Part shown: piece by piece, positions 8,621 through 17,552 of the stretch | Position numbering within the stretch: the stretch's first letter is position 1 | Layout: each line of letters opens with the position of its first letter | Origin: Lysinibacillus fusiformis | Lineage (GTDB): Bacteria; Bacillota; Bacilli; Bacillales_A; Planococcaceae | Length of the DNA: 64,000 bases | Direction: 5' to 3' | Assembly: GCF_007362955.1 (NCBI RefSeq) | Contig: NZ_CP041696.1 | Location: 4,278,001 to 4,342,000, forward strand | Translations under genes and position numbers: made by a program | The notes under the pieces: generated by a model | Databases searched by the model: none | The model's input: only the letters and a program-made list of their open reading frames with translations | What the model was told of the DNA's origin: nothing

Positions 8621-9229
8621 ATGATGGAAAGTTTAGTGAATGCAGTGGTTCAGGTAGTAATATTTTTAGCAATACCGTTTGTTTGGTGGTTCTTCTCGGC
8701 AAGAAAGGAACACTCATTTTTAGCATGGGTTGGTTTGAAAAAGCCAATTATTGAAAACAAACGAAATTATTACGGAATATTTCTAGTGACGATTGTCTTA
8801 TTAGTTGTGCCTATCAATACGATTATCTACTATTTTGTGGATAGCTCATTATTAGCCTCAAATCGTTTTACGGATCTTGGTATTTCTGCGATGATTCCTG
8901 CGCTTATCTATGGAATTCTTCAAACTGGTTTGTCTGAAGAGCTATTTTTTAGAGGGTTTTTAACGAAAAGATTAATAAATAAATTTGGTTTCTATCAAGG
9001 GAATATCATACAAAGCTTAGTGTTTGGTATCATTCATGGGTTCATGTTTTTTTCTTCAACTCATGTAATAGGTGTGCTATTAATCGTCATTGCTACTTCA
9101 GTTGCAGGTTATTTAATGGGCTGGATCAATGAGAAAAAATCAAATGGATCTATTATCTCAAGTTGGATGATACATAGCATTGCAAATATTACTGCTGCTT
9201 TTATGGCAATGTTTAATATCTTTTACTAA
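8621..9229 (+). CDS. CPBP family intramembrane metalloprotease
   Basis: A 202-residue multi-pass membrane protein of the CAAX-protease/bacteriocin-processing (Abi) family. The zinc-site signature is complete: EExxxR at E106-E107-R111 (SEELFFRGFL), His139 (FGIIHG) and His185 (WMIHSIANI). Family members cleave substrates inside the membrane or confer self-immunity to bacteriocins. No peptide-export partner is nearby. Either of two adjacent ATG codons behind GGGGG could start translation. Confidence 0.9.
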   Translation: MMESLVNAVVQVVIFLAIPFVWWFFSARKEHSFLAWVGLKKPIIENKRNYYGIFLVTIVLLVVPINTIIYYFVDSSLLASNRFTDLGISAMIPALIYGILQTGLSEELFFRGFLTKRLINKFGFYQGNIIQSLVFGIIHGFMFFSSTHVIGVLLIVIATSVAGYLMGWINEKKSNGSIISSWMIHSIANITAAFMAMFNIFY

Positions 9230-9304
9230 TTTCATTGTGGTTGTAATAGTTCGATTTGCATTTCATCGTTCACCCTTGCATAATAAAGCGTGAGGTGTTT
9301 AGCA

Positions 9305-9514
9305 GTGATTTTTATAGAGAAAGCAATAAAAGGATGCTTGATTGTTGGTTTCGTCATGTTGGCAGGACGGCTAGTAACAGCAATCTGCACATACTTTGAA
9401 GTTGATTTCCCGACATTTTTTACAGATTATCATGTCGTCTCTCTCGCTATACTAATAATCGGCATAATCGGAACTGAGCTAATAAAGGTTCGAAAAAAGA
9501 AGGGAAAAGCGTAA
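9305..9514 (+). CDS. Small two-helix membrane protein
   Basis: The GTG at 9305 is favoured because GAGGTG lies seven bases upstream. The GTG at 9290 has no such site. The 69-residue product has two hydrophobic segments (AIKGCLIVGFVMLAGRLVTAI and VVSLAILIIGIIGTEL, 20 residues or so each) and a basic KVRKKKGK tail, so its C-terminus should be cytosolic. Its stop abuts the start of the helix-hairpin-helix gene. First gene of a four-gene run to 10502. Confidence 0.7.
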   Translation: MIFIEKAIKGCLIVGFVMLAGRLVTAICTYFEVDFPTFFTDYHVVSLAILIIGIIGTELIKVRKKKGKA

Positions 9515-9700
9515 ATGACGGAATGGCCGAAGGGTGTAGCAAAGCCAGCAATACGAGCTTTAAATGCGGCGGGTTATACAGAATTGAAGCAACTTGAACA
9601 AGTCGATTTAACAACTTTAAAGGATTTACATGGGATGGGGCCAAAAGCGTTAGCTGCGCTTGAAACGGCACTGAAAGAAAGGAGGAATGCTAGTGAATAA
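9515..9700 (+). CDS. Helix-hairpin-helix (RNAP alpha-CTD-like) miniprotein
   Basis: A 61-residue protein made almost entirely of one HhH fold. The A-I-R-A-L-N-A-A-G-Y-T-E-L-K-Q-L helix pair is followed by LKDLHGMGPKALAALE, where GMGPKA is the DNA-backbone-contacting hairpin seen in RNA polymerase alpha C-terminal domains. It starts on the base after the previous stop (TAAATG). It overlaps the next small membrane-protein gene by eight bases. A longer relative with a zinc ribbon is at 22077-22370. Confidence 0.8.
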   Translation: MTEWPKGVAKPAIRALNAAGYTELKQLEQVDLTTLKDLHGMGPKALAALETALKERRNASE

Positions 9701-9860
9701 ACTGACCTTATTTTTACTTGCAATGGTGGTCTATTATATCATTGTTGTTTTTGTGATAAGTAAGTTATTTGTGATTCCCCTTATGAAGTTTATGGCGCTC
9801 GTTTTCTTTATTGGGGCAGGCTATATTTTCTCACGGAAAATGCGGAAGAAGTTACAGTAG
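9693..9860 (+). CDS. 55-residue membrane miniprotein
   Basis: The GTG at 9693 follows GAAAGGAGG and overlaps the end of the HhH gene by eight bases, so translation is coupled. The product has two hydrophobic segments (LFLLAMVVYYIIVVFVI and FMALVFFIGAGYIF) separated by a short loop, and a strongly basic tail (SRKMRKKLQ). Function unknown. The tight packing with 9305, 9515 and 9870 argues for a real operon member. Confidence 0.75.
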   Translation: MNKLTLFLLAMVVYYIIVVFVISKLFVIPLMKFMALVFFIGAGYIFSRKMRKKLQ

Positions 9861-9869
9861 GAGGTTTTT

Positions 9870-10502
9870 ATGAGGATTGTTAAGTTAACCTTATTTTATA
9901 TAGTCATTATGGCTCTGGCGATGGCGTTATCTCTGGCGGGTGTGCGAATGTCAGTAGCACTCGGTTTTTTTGCGTTAATTGTAGCAGCAATGATTTACCG
10001 ACATATACATATTTTATATCGAACGAATAATATGCAGCAGGTAGATAAATTTGTAAGGGACCGACAAAAGCAGCCATTTTTTGCTCATATTTATGCGATT
10101 GCCTATGGGACGAGAGCAGATCTAATAAATGTACTTGGAGATGTGGCAAGCAAATATAAACAGCCAACGATAAAGTATAATTATTTGTTTAATAAAGCTC
10201 TGTTGGAGGAAAATTTGGAAGCCGCAAAGGAAGCGGCAAAGCATATTGTTAAGGAACCTTTTAAAACCTATAGTGCTTGTTATATTGCTGCACTTGAGGG
10301 GCGGACTGCAGATATGCATAGTGATAAGTTAACGCAAATGTGGATGCAGCCAGCGATTGAAGCAGCTTATGCTCATCAGCAAAAAGATAAGCGTGAATTT
10401 GAACGATTCGCTAGCTCCAGTATTGATGCCGCACGTGGTGTACAAAAATATGCCTTAATACATACCTTTGAGCAAATGAAAACGGATATAGAAAAAAGCT
10501 AG
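9870..10502 (+). CDS. Membrane-anchored hypothetical protein
   Basis: A 210-residue protein with two N-terminal membrane helices (about residues 4-24 and 28-48) followed by about 150 cytosolic, alanine-rich helical residues that look like TPR-type pairs (L-F-N-K-A-L-L-E-E-N-L-E-A-A-K-E-A-A-K). It starts nine bases after the 55-residue gene, behind AGGAGG. Probably the largest component of the 9305-10502 operon. No family was recognised. Confidence 0.7.
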   Translation: MRIVKLTLFYIVIMALAMALSLAGVRMSVALGFFALIVAAMIYRHIHILYRTNNMQQVDKFVRDRQKQPFFAHIYAIAYGTRADLINVLGDVASKYKQPTIKYNYLFNKALLEENLEAAKEAAKHIVKEPFKTYSACYIAALEGRTADMHSDKLTQMWMQPAIEAAYAHQQKDKREFERFASSSIDAARGVQKYALIHTFEQMKTDIEKS

Positions 10503-10530
10503 TGTGCAGAAACCGCCACTAGCTTTTTAT
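10492..10530. terminator. Bidirectional terminator
   Basis: AAAAAGCTAGTG and CACTAGCTTTTT form a 12-bp stem between converging genes. The A-run on the left serves the minus-strand gene and the T-run on the right the plus-strand operon. Confidence 0.85.
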
Positions 10531-11022
10531 TTTTTTATCGAGTAAAAGTCCACGAATGATGCCAACAATAAAAATAATAAATAACAGTACAAGGAAAACA
10601 TAGGCTTGCCATTGTTGCAAAATACGGTTGTGCCCAAAAGCAATCATTAAGTCATTCAAGAGTGAATACGTAAAATAGAGCAGTATACTATTTTTGATTA
10701 GGCAGAAAGTAAGGATACCATTTTGTCTCTGTACATGAGAAAGCACAGGCTTATTTTTACGTTGCACAGGATATGCAGCTTTTACTTCTAAATAGTGCAA
10801 AAGTAAAAACAACATCAAAGCTACCAATGGTAAGTAAAAGATAGCAATTTTCGGTCCAAACTGTGCATGGTCACTCGTAAAGCTGTGCAAAATTGGAATA
10901 GAATTGGGCAGTTTACGATATTGAATTAGCGTTGCTGTAAGGCCAGCGATAAAAATAGTTGTGACAATCAAGGTCAGCTGGTTACAGAAACGTGGTGTAG
11001 GTGTTTTTTGTTGTTTGTGCAT
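10519..11022 (-). CDS. DUF1648 membrane protein
   Basis: A 167-residue protein with about four membrane helices. After the first helix it carries the LPxxIPxH-like loop of DUF1648 (Y-R-K-L-P-N-S-I-P-I-L-H-S-F-T-S-D). Related domains occur in SdpI-type immunity proteins and sensor-like membrane proteins, but this protein lacks a paired regulator. It converges with the 9305-10502 operon over a shared terminator and diverges from the TauE gene. Confidence 0.7.
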   Translation of the reverse strand: MHKQQKTPTPRFCNQLTLIVTTIFIAGLTATLIQYRKLPNSIPILHSFTSDHAQFGPKIAIFYLPLVALMLFLLLHYLEVKAAYPVQRKNKPVLSHVQRQNGILTFCLIKNSILLYFTYSLLNDLMIAFGHNRILQQWQAYVFLVLLFIIFIVGIIRGLLLDKKIKS

Positions 11023-11115
11023 GATGTCACCTCGTAAATCTCGTCTTTTAAAATAGCATTCTGTTATACTGTAACATAAGATTTACATCATGTGCGTAGC
11101 AGGAAGAAGGATTAC

Positions 11116-11856
11116 ATGGAATACTTGTTATTTTTATTGATTGGCATTGTGGGTAACGTGATTGGCACGTTAGTCGGAGGAGGTGGCTTAATTACATTAC
11201 CAACGATGATGCTGATGGGGGTACCGGTGCACTCAGCGATTGGTGCAAATAAGGTGTCCAATATGGTCAGTGCATTTTCTAGCTTTTATACGATTTTTAG
11301 AAGAAAGGAATTATCATGGGCGGAGATGCGTTCCGTGTTACTAGTGTCATTGGTCGGAGGCACACTTGGTGGTGTATTTGCTTCGTTTATGAGTAGTCAA
11401 ACATTGACACTGATTGCGATTGTTCTGCTTGGCTTTGCGCTTGTCATGTCCTTTATTGGTGGGGCTGATTTTGGAGATAAGGAAAACTTTACGATGAATC
11501 GGATAAATGGCCCTATTCTGCTAGGTGTTGGCTTCTACGATGGACTATTCGGTCCTGGTAGTAGTACCTTGGCGCTGTATACATATGCACATCAAAAAGT
11601 TACGTACATGAAAGCGGTCGGTTTATCTCGTGTTGGCGTTTTTGCCATGTGCTCAGGTGCAGCGATTACCTATATTGCGACCGGTAAAATTGAATGGTCA
11701 CTGACACTCGTGTTAATGATCGGGTCTATTATCGGTGCACAAATTGGCATTGTCCTTGCAAGGAAGGTAAAAGCAAACCAAGTAAAAATCCTACTGCGCG
11801 TTGTGACAATTGTGCTCATTCTACAGCTTGTTTATGATTTCTTTACACAGTTATAG
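11116..11856 (+). CDS. TauE/SafE (TSUP) family membrane permease
   Basis: A 246-residue protein with about eight membrane helices and the internal repeat typical of the family. The glycine-rich motif G-T-L-V-G-G-G-G-L-I-T-L-P lies in the first half and G-V-G-F-Y-D-G-L-F-G-P-G-S-S-T in the second. TSUP proteins export sulfite, sulfoacetate or similar small anions, and the substrate is not predictable here. The ATG at 11116 has AGAAGG upstream and is preferred over the GTG at 11092. Confidence 0.88.
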   Translation: MEYLLFLLIGIVGNVIGTLVGGGGLITLPTMMLMGVPVHSAIGANKVSNMVSAFSSFYTIFRRKELSWAEMRSVLLVSLVGGTLGGVFASFMSSQTLTLIAIVLLGFALVMSFIGGADFGDKENFTMNRINGPILLGVGFYDGLFGPGSSTLALYTYAHQKVTYMKAVGLSRVGVFAMCSGAAITYIATGKIEWSLTLVLMIGSIIGAQIGIVLARKVKANQVKILLRVVTIVLILQLVYDFFTQL

Positions 11857-11866
11857 GAGGGGTAGT

Positions 11867-12802
11867 ATGTTTGAAATTACACCGTATCCAACTTTTTCGT
11901 GGTCGTTTTCCCGACATAAATCGTTAACGAGCTGTTCGAGAAAATATGGCTATGAATACTATTTTGCACACAATGGCTGGCTAAGCTATAATGTGGAGCC
12001 GTTCCATCAACATGTCTATCGTTTAAAAAAACTACAGTCGATGCCGATCTTATTTGGGCAAATTGTCCACCATTTGATTGAACAGACGATCACTAGTTAT
12101 ATCCAAACTGGTCAGGTCGCGTCTGTTGCTGAACTCGTAAACCGTGCACGCGGTCAGCTTAATGCAGCATTTATCGATTCTACTAGGCATGTAGATTTAT
12201 GGAGACAAAAGCCTAATAAATTTTATATGATGCAGGAAATCTATTATGATGGAAGACTTAATCCAGAGCTAGTACATGATTATAAGGAACGTTTGGAAGC
12301 AGTATTTGAAAACTTTTTACAAAGTGAGACGTTGCAGCAAATCACTGCAGACACAGGCTCTTTACGAATTGGTGAACCTGAACAATTTCGTTCCATGAAG
12401 ATCGTGGATACACAAGTTTTTGTCGTGATGGACTTTCACTATTATGACGATATGAAAGACAAGTGGATTATTATTGATTGGAAGACAGGTGGGGAGTCCG
12501 AAGATGATCGCCAACAGTTAGCGCTCTATGCCTACTATATCCAGCAAAAGTATGATGTGGCGCTCGAACAAATTGATGTATACAATGAATACTTATTGAC
12601 GGGACAACGAAAAAAATATAGCTATACAACGTTTGATATCGATAATATTTTGCACACTTTTCAACGGAGTGTGTTGGAAATGAAAAAGTACCAAGCTGAT
12701 ATTTTCACCAACGAGCCAGTTGATTTTGAAGATTTTGAGAAAACTTCTGATGCATGGCGGTGTAAGGGCTGTAATTATAAAGAATTGTGCTCTCAGTTTT
12801 AA
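11867..12802 (+). CDS. PD-(D/E)XK nuclease, AddB/Cas4-like Fe-S type
   Basis: A 311-residue protein. The nuclease core is seen at IIIDWKTGG (catalytic D and K) followed by Q-L-A-L-Y-A-Y-Y (motif QxxxY). One cysteine near the N-terminus (TSCSRKYGY) and three in the last 15 residues (WRCKGCNYKELC) form the four-cysteine pattern that holds a 4Fe-4S cluster in AddB, Cas4 and similar RecB-like nucleases. No helicase or Cas genes are nearby. The ATG at 11867 follows AGGAGGGG ten bases after the permease stop, so the two are probably co-transcribed. Confidence 0.85.
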   Translation: MFEITPYPTFSWSFSRHKSLTSCSRKYGYEYYFAHNGWLSYNVEPFHQHVYRLKKLQSMPILFGQIVHHLIEQTITSYIQTGQVASVAELVNRARGQLNAAFIDSTRHVDLWRQKPNKFYMMQEIYYDGRLNPELVHDYKERLEAVFENFLQSETLQQITADTGSLRIGEPEQFRSMKIVDTQVFVVMDFHYYDDMKDKWIIIDWKTGGESEDDRQQLALYAYYIQQKYDVALEQIDVYNEYLLTGQRKKYSYTTFDIDNILHTFQRSVLEMKKYQADIFTNEPVDFEDFEKTSDAWRCKGCNYKELCSQF

Positions 12803-13142
12803 GTTGAATAACTGAGCAAGTGACCAAGAAGTGACTAACTAATATAAATTATCAAAATGGTCACTTGCATCATTTTTATCTTTGCTTGCAGATGACTATT
12901 TTTGTGTTAGATAATCAATACGAAAAACCGCAGTTTAGATAGTCTTCCACAAATGTGAGCCTGTTGATAAACCGCAAAAACAGGTCCTCGTAAGGATAGG
13001 TATATCGTGTAGATATGAGAAAAATACAACATATAACTTTTATATGTTGTATTTTTAAGCTAATGGGGCAGAAAGATATTAAAATTGTATAAAGAGCATT
13101 GAATTATGTTAAGATTGTACTTTCAAAAAAGGAGGCAGACAA
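12803..13142. other. Intergenic gap with inverted repeats, no gene
   Basis: GCAAGTGACCA (12816-12826) pairs with TGGTCACTTGC (12858-12868) across a 31-base loop just after the nuclease gene. A second, stronger hairpin is listed at 13020. CCTGTT and AACAGG flank 12966-12978. No protein-coding frame with a start was seen. Confidence 0.5.
13020..13056. terminator. Strong 16-bp hairpin
   Basis: Perfect arms from 13020-13035 (AAAAATACAACATATA) and 13041-13056 lie around a five-base loop and end in TTTTT. It is 220 bases from the nearest upstream gene, so it may end a short RNA or belong to lost sequence. It is symmetrical and could act in both directions. Confidence 0.6.
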
Positions 13143-13994
13143 ATGAAATTAAATTTTCCTCATATGCAATTAGACTCTTTACCAAATTTAGATGTACCCA
13201 TAAAAGAAATAACAGATTTAAACCTTTTTGATAATAAATTAACGACGATTCCTTCAGAAATTTATAAGATGAACAGATTGAAAGTTTTGAATATATCTGT
13301 TAATAAGATCAGTAAAATACCTGCTGAGATAGAGAAATTAACAGAACTTAGAATGCTAGATGCAGGGCATAATGAAATTGACGTTATTCCTCCTGAAATT
13401 GGCGCCCTTCATAATATAGAGGATTATTTATACCTTCATAATAATAAATTGCAATCCATTCCGCCTGAAATCTCTAAGCTGGTCAAAGTGAAATATTTAA
13501 ATCTAAGTGATAATCAATTAATAAAATTACCTGATGAACTTGGACATTTGAGCAATATTATAGAACTGCGAGTAATGAATAATCAATTAAAAGAGTTGCC
13601 ATCCAGTATTAGTAGATTAAGTAATTTAAAGGAATTACATTTAAAAAATAATCTAATCACAACTCTTCCAGTAAATATAGGGGAATTGTCATTATTACGT
13701 GTTTTAGATATGGAAGATAATCAATTAAAAGATATGCCTCAATCGTTACATAAATGTTTAAGGTTGAGACGATTAAATTTGAGACATAATCAATTGACCA
13801 CATTGCCTGAAGAGATTGGACAATTGAAGAATTTATTAGAAATTGATCTAAGAAGTAATCTTCTAACGGAAATACCAAAATCATTGCTAGAAATTGAGGG
13901 GTTAGAACGTCTGGATCTTAGATGGAACCACCAATTAAACATACCAAAGTGGTTAGGTGAATTAGAAGAAAAAGGCTGTATTATTTATTTGTAA
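13143..13994 (+). CDS. Leucine-rich repeat protein, cytosolic
   Basis: A 283-residue protein built from about eleven 23-residue repeats of the form LxxLxLxxNxLxxLPxxIxxLxx, for example L-K-E-L-H-L-K-N-N-L-I-T-T-L-P. It has no signal peptide, membrane anchor or second domain. This repeat class makes curved solenoids that bind proteins, as in plant and animal Ras-associated LRR proteins. In bacteria such stand-alone versions are of unknown role. AAAGGAGG precedes the ATG. It is more AT-rich than the flanking housekeeping genes, consistent with transfer. Confidence 0.9.
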   Translation: MKLNFPHMQLDSLPNLDVPIKEITDLNLFDNKLTTIPSEIYKMNRLKVLNISVNKISKIPAEIEKLTELRMLDAGHNEIDVIPPEIGALHNIEDYLYLHNNKLQSIPPEISKLVKVKYLNLSDNQLIKLPDELGHLSNIIELRVMNNQLKELPSSISRLSNLKELHLKNNLITTLPVNIGELSLLRVLDMEDNQLKDMPQSLHKCLRLRRLNLRHNQLTTLPEEIGQLKNLLEIDLRSNLLTEIPKSLLEIEGLERLDLRWNHQLNIPKWLGELEEKGCIIYL

Positions 13995-14179
13995 TTGTGA
14001 TTAAACGCACTTAAATTAACGAGTACTTTAGTTGAATAAGCCATAAGAGGACCACTCCGTGTGATGGATGGTTTTATTTATGTAGTCTAAGTGTATGAAG
14101 ATATTAATTTAACATTTGTGGAGGACAAAATTTACAGATAGCATCCAGTGCCTTTCTTCAATAGACTTAGAGAAGGTGA

Positions 14180-14371
14180 TGGTCGTCCAAAGGTTGTAAG
14201 GAATACGGGTTTTATCAATTAGGTTTGAATAAATTGATAAGTATAATTGACCCTAGAAATGTTCCATCAATGCGTGTGGCAGATAAAATTGGTTTCACTA
14301 AAGAAAAAGAATCTTTTATTTTCGATAAAAACCATTATATATGCCGGGAGGCCAAAATAAGTCATTTATAA
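14180..14371 (+). pseudogene. GNAT acetyltransferase, C-terminal remnant
   Basis: The open frame encodes E-Y-G-F-Y-Q-L-G-L-N-K-L-I-S-I-I-D-P-R-N-V-P-S-M and R-V-A-D-K-I-G-F-T-K-E, the end of a RimJ-like GNAT domain. There is no start codon, and upstream sequence (14100-14180) is in other frames. A relic of a once full-length gene. Confidence 0.75.
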
Positions 14372-14471
14372 GATTACGCACCGCCTGGTATCAAACAGTA
14401 CTTTACAATATTTGTAATGCAGACTTTTCCGTTCGGCTTTAGGCTTGAAATAAATTTCTGTTACATAGTAC

Positions 14472-14500
14472 TTGAATTACTATCTAATTTCCTTTATATT
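14472..14500 (+). promoter_or_regulatory. Promoter of the TetR gene
   Basis: TTGAAT (14472-14477), a 17-base spacer and TATATT (14495-14500). The operator palindrome begins immediately downstream. Confidence 0.6.
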
Positions 14501-14501
14501 A

Positions 14502-14523
14502 AAAGAGACTGAAAGGTATCTTT
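14502..14523. promoter_or_regulatory. Operator 1 for the TetR regulator
   Basis: AAAGAGACT and GGTATCTTT are near-palindromic 9-bp half sites separated by GAAA, directly after the -10 box. A close copy lies at 15163-15184 in front of the hydrolase gene. The shared sequence and position mark both as binding sites of the TetR protein encoded between them. Confidence 0.75.
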
Positions 14524-14538
14524 TTTGTGGGGGTTTAA

Positions 14539-15141
14539 ATGAAAAAAGGTGAATTAACAAGACGTAATATTATTCGAAAATCGGCAGCAATTTTTAACAA
14601 AAAAGGATATATGACTACAACGATGAACGACATTATTCAGGAAACGAATATTCAAAAAGGAGGGATTTATCGTCACTTTAAGGATAAGGAGCAACTGATG
14701 GTCGAGTCTTTTCATTTTTCTACCGAAATAATGCAAAATCATTTAATGACGAGTGTTTCACAACACGAGCATGCAAAGGACAAATTAATCGCATTTGTGG
14801 AAGCCTTTTTCCAATTAAGTGAAGAGAAACCGATTGTAGGAGGGTGTCCAATTTTTAATGCAGCCATAGAAATGGATGATTTAGAAGGAAGTGTGTTGCT
14901 CCCTTCCATTAATGAAGCAATAGATATGATGATAAAGTGGGTCGTTAAAATTATAGAGGATGGAATTAAGCAACAGGAGTTGAAGCGGTCAGTACAGCCA
15001 TACGACACGGCCATATATATAGTGTCAACACTTGAAGGCGGCCTCGTATTAGATCGATTAAAGAAAGATGGTCAATTAACGAAGAACATCATAAATAATT
15101 TGGGACAATATATTTCAATGATTGTAACTGAGCGGCAGTAA
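14539..15141 (+). CDS. TetR/AcrR family transcriptional repressor
   Basis: A 200-residue protein. The N-terminal helix-turn-helix (IIRKSAAIFNKKGY, MNDIIQETNIQKGGIYRHF, K-D-K-E-Q-L) is classic TetR, and the C-terminal ligand domain contains the IVGGCPIFNAA motif common in the YxaF/LmrA-like branch. It probably represses itself and the downstream hydrolase-dehydrogenase pair, because the same operator sequence precedes both transcription units. The ligand is unknown. Confidence 0.9.
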   Translation: MKKGELTRRNIIRKSAAIFNKKGYMTTTMNDIIQETNIQKGGIYRHFKDKEQLMVESFHFSTEIMQNHLMTSVSQHEHAKDKLIAFVEAFFQLSEEKPIVGGCPIFNAAIEMDDLEGSVLLPSINEAIDMMIKWVVKIIEDGIKQQELKRSVQPYDTAIYIVSTLEGGLVLDRLKKDGQLTKNIINNLGQYISMIVTERQ

Positions 15142-15162
15142 AGCCGTCTTTTTTATAATTAA

Positions 15163-15184
15163 AAAGAGACCGTTTGGTATCTTT
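15163..15184. promoter_or_regulatory. Operator 2 for the TetR regulator
   Basis: AAAGAGACC, four bases, GGTATCTTT: a 9-4-9 palindrome with one mismatch. TATAAT (15154-15159) lies three bases upstream, so a bound repressor would sit on the transcription start. Confidence 0.8.
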
Positions 15185-15196
15185 CGAGGGGGAGCT

Positions 15197-16072
15197 ATGA
15201 TGAAATATTTATTATTTGTTGCTTTCATAGCAATTATTTTATATCTGAGGAGTTATATCATTCTTCATATTTTTACACCGAAAATGAAAAAGGTAAAAAA
15301 ATATCCGAACTCGTCTTATGAAAACATTGAAATAGAGATGAAAACTGGGACTATTCAAGGTTGGCTTATTAAAAGTGAGCAGGCTAGAGGTTGCTTTCTA
15401 CTGATACATGGGTGGGGCTCTAATAAATCAGACATGTTACGATATGCGGATCCCGTATTAGCTAACGGCTATGATGTGATTATTGTGGATGTTCTTGGTC
15501 ATGGACAAAGTGCGTCTATACAAAAACAAGTGAGTATTGCTTCGTTTGTCCAAAGTATAATATCAACAATTGATTATGTATGTGAGAGGCCAGATATTAA
15601 TAGTAATGCAATTTACGTTCTTGGGCACTCAATGGGAGGGATAGCTGCAAGTATTGTCAATGCCACAGATTTAAGGCTACAAGGACTTATTACCGATTCA
15701 ATGCCTACATCATTAAAAAGTATTAGCCAATCAATGGCCGATAAAGTAACAATTCCTTATATTCCTTTTGGCTGGCTATTTGTTAGTTGGTTTTTATTAC
15801 GAGGAGGTGTTTTTATAAAGGCTAGAAGAGAATGGTGCCTAGAAAAAATATTAAAAAACCAACAGTCTCCAGCACTAGCCATACACTCCATTCAGGATAA
15901 AAAAGTGCCGATTTCAAATGTGGAGGTCCTACTAAAGGATAGCAACTTTAAACAAGTCATTAAAGTTGTCACAAAGGGTCACCATAATTGTGTAAAAGAT
16001 AAATTTTTTTGGGATAATGTTTTTCATTTAATCGCAAACAATAAGGGGGAAATAATAGATGAAGAATATTGA
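15197..16072 (+). CDS. Membrane-anchored alpha/beta hydrolase
   Basis: A 291-residue serine hydrolase. Residues 3-20 form a membrane anchor ([18 protein letters not shown]). The oxyanion region is [13 protein letters not shown], the nucleophile elbow is GHSMGG, an acid is likely in the I-Q-D-K-K-V segment, and the catalytic histidine is in K-G-H-H-N. It belongs to the serine-aminopeptidase-like S33/S9 group. The substrate is probably an ester or peptide but is unknown. Preceded by the TetR operator and overlapping the dehydrogenase gene by 14 bases. Confidence 0.85.
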   Translation: MMKYLLFVAFIAIILYLRSYIILHIFTPKMKKVKKYPNSSYENIEIEMKTGTIQGWLIKSEQARGCFLLIHGWGSNKSDMLRYADPVLANGYDVIIVDVLGHGQSASIQKQVSIASFVQSIISTIDYVCERPDINSNAIYVLGHSMGGIAASIVNATDLRLQGLITDSMPTSLKSISQSMADKVTIPYIPFGWLFVSWFLLRGGVFIKARREWCLEKILKNQQSPALAIHSIQDKKVPISNVEVLLKDSNFKQVIKVVTKGHHNCVKDKFFWDNVFHLIANNKGEIIDEEY

Positions 16073-17453
16073 TACGCTTGTGATTGGTGCAGGCCCAGGA
16101 GGATATGTGGCGGCTATTCGTGCTAGTCAAATGGGGCAAAACGTAACGATTGTTGAAAGAGAGTTTTTAGGAGGCGTTTGCGCAAACGTCGGTTGTATTC
16201 CATCAAAAGTGCTGATTTCAGTAGGTCACCGTTTTGAGCAAACAAAGTATTCAGAAGATATGGGGGTTGTTGTTCAAGAAGTAAAGCTTGACTGGGCAAG
16301 AGTGCAAGAATTTAAAAAAGGCGTAGTTTCTAAATTAATAGGCGGTGTTGAAGGTCTATTAAAAGGCAACAAAATCGACATCGTGAATGGTGAAGCATAC
16401 TTCATAGATGCACATACTGTACGTGTAATCGATGGCGACAATGTACAAACTTTCACATTCAAAAATGCAATCCTTGCAACAGGTTCTCGACCAATTGAAA
16501 TTCCAACATTCAAATTCACTGAACGTGTCATCAACTCAACTGGTGCGCTTTCTTTACCAGGCGTACCGGAACAATTAGTTGTCATTGGTGGTGGTTATAA
16601 CGGTACTGAGTTAGGTTCTGCTTATGCTAGCTTAGGTGCTCAGGTAACAATCATTGAAGGCGGCACAGACATTTTAGCTGGTTTCGAAAAGCAAATGACA
16701 CAACTTGTGAAAAAAAGTTTACAGAGAAAAGGTGTAGAAGTTGTAGTAGGCGCATCCGCTAAAGGTGTGAAAGAAAATGAAAACGGGGTAGTTGTAACGT
16801 ATGAAGTTGGTGGAGAAGAAAAAACAGTTGAAGCAAACTATGTCTTAGTCACTGTAGGTCGTCGTCCGAATACAGATGAAATGGGTCTTGAAGCAGTAGG
16901 TATTGAATTCGAAGAACGAGGTTTACTAAAAGTAGACAAACAATGCCGTACGTCAGTCCAAAATATTTATGCAATTGGTGATATCGTATCTGGTCCACAA
17001 CTTGCCCATAAAGCATCTTATGAAGGGAAAGTTGCTGCAGAAGCAATCGCTGGTGAAAAATCCATCGTTGATTACTTAGCAATCCCAGCTGTATGCTTCA
17101 CAGATCCAGAACTTGCAACTGTTGGTTATAATGAAGAGCAAGCTAAAGCAGAAGGTATCGAGGTGAAAGTAGCGAAATTCCCATTCGCAGCAAACGGACG
17201 TTCATTAACTTTAAACGCAATAGAAGGTTTTGTGAAACTTGTTGTTCGTAAAATCGATGGCATATTAATAGGTGCTCAAATCGTAGGTGTAGGTGCCTCT
17301 GATATGATTGCTGAAATGGGTCTTGCAATCGAGGCGGGGATGACTGCAGAAGATATCGCATTAACCATCCATGCTCACCCCACATTAGGTGAGATTACAA
17401 TGGAAGCTGCTGAAGTAATTATAGGAAGGCCAATTCATGTTGTGAAAGCATAA
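16059..17453 (+). CDS. lpdA: Dihydrolipoyl dehydrogenase
   Basis: A 464-residue flavoprotein that reoxidises dihydrolipoamide in 2-oxoacid dehydrogenase or glycine cleavage complexes. The FAD motif is VIGAGPGGY (8-16), the redox disulphide is C41/C46 in [13 protein letters not shown], the NAD motif is VIGGGYNG, and the C-terminal His-Glu pair is in HAHPTLGE. Full length. No E1/E2 genes are nearby, so it may be a second copy serving a specialised or detoxifying role. It overlaps the hydrolase gene and should share its TetR control. Confidence 0.92.
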   Translation: MKNIDTLVIGAGPGGYVAAIRASQMGQNVTIVEREFLGGVCANVGCIPSKVLISVGHRFEQTKYSEDMGVVVQEVKLDWARVQEFKKGVVSKLIGGVEGLLKGNKIDIVNGEAYFIDAHTVRVIDGDNVQTFTFKNAILATGSRPIEIPTFKFTERVINSTGALSLPGVPEQLVVIGGGYNGTELGSAYASLGAQVTIIEGGTDILAGFEKQMTQLVKKSLQRKGVEVVVGASAKGVKENENGVVVTYEVGGEEKTVEANYVLVTVGRRPNTDEMGLEAVGIEFEERGLLKVDKQCRTSVQNIYAIGDIVSGPQLAHKASYEGKVAAEAIAGEKSIVDYLAIPAVCFTDPELATVGYNEEQAKAEGIEVKVAKFPFAANGRSLTLNAIEGFVKLVVRKIDGILIGAQIVGVGASDMIAEMGLAIEAGMTAEDIALTIHAHPTLGEITMEAAEVIIGRPIHVVKA

Positions 17454-17552
17454 AGGATATACTTCGAATTCTTAAATGAATAACCTATTTTTAAAAGTAA
17501 GGTGCTGCTAAAGAAGAGTGTTGATATTGGATGCGATTTAAGAAGTAAGAAT

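Noticed and set aside
11867..12802. Cas4 of a CRISPR system
   Set aside because: The protein has the RecB-like Fe-S pattern, but no other cas gene or array is in the window. A general repair or phage-type nuclease is more likely.
13143..13994. Secreted or surface LRR internalin
   Set aside because: No signal peptide, cap or anchor. The protein is cytosolic.
16059..17453. Mercuric reductase or glutathione reductase
   Set aside because: Lacks the extra metal-binding N-terminus and C-terminal cysteines. The active-site and HAHPTLGE motifs fit dihydrolipoyl dehydrogenase.
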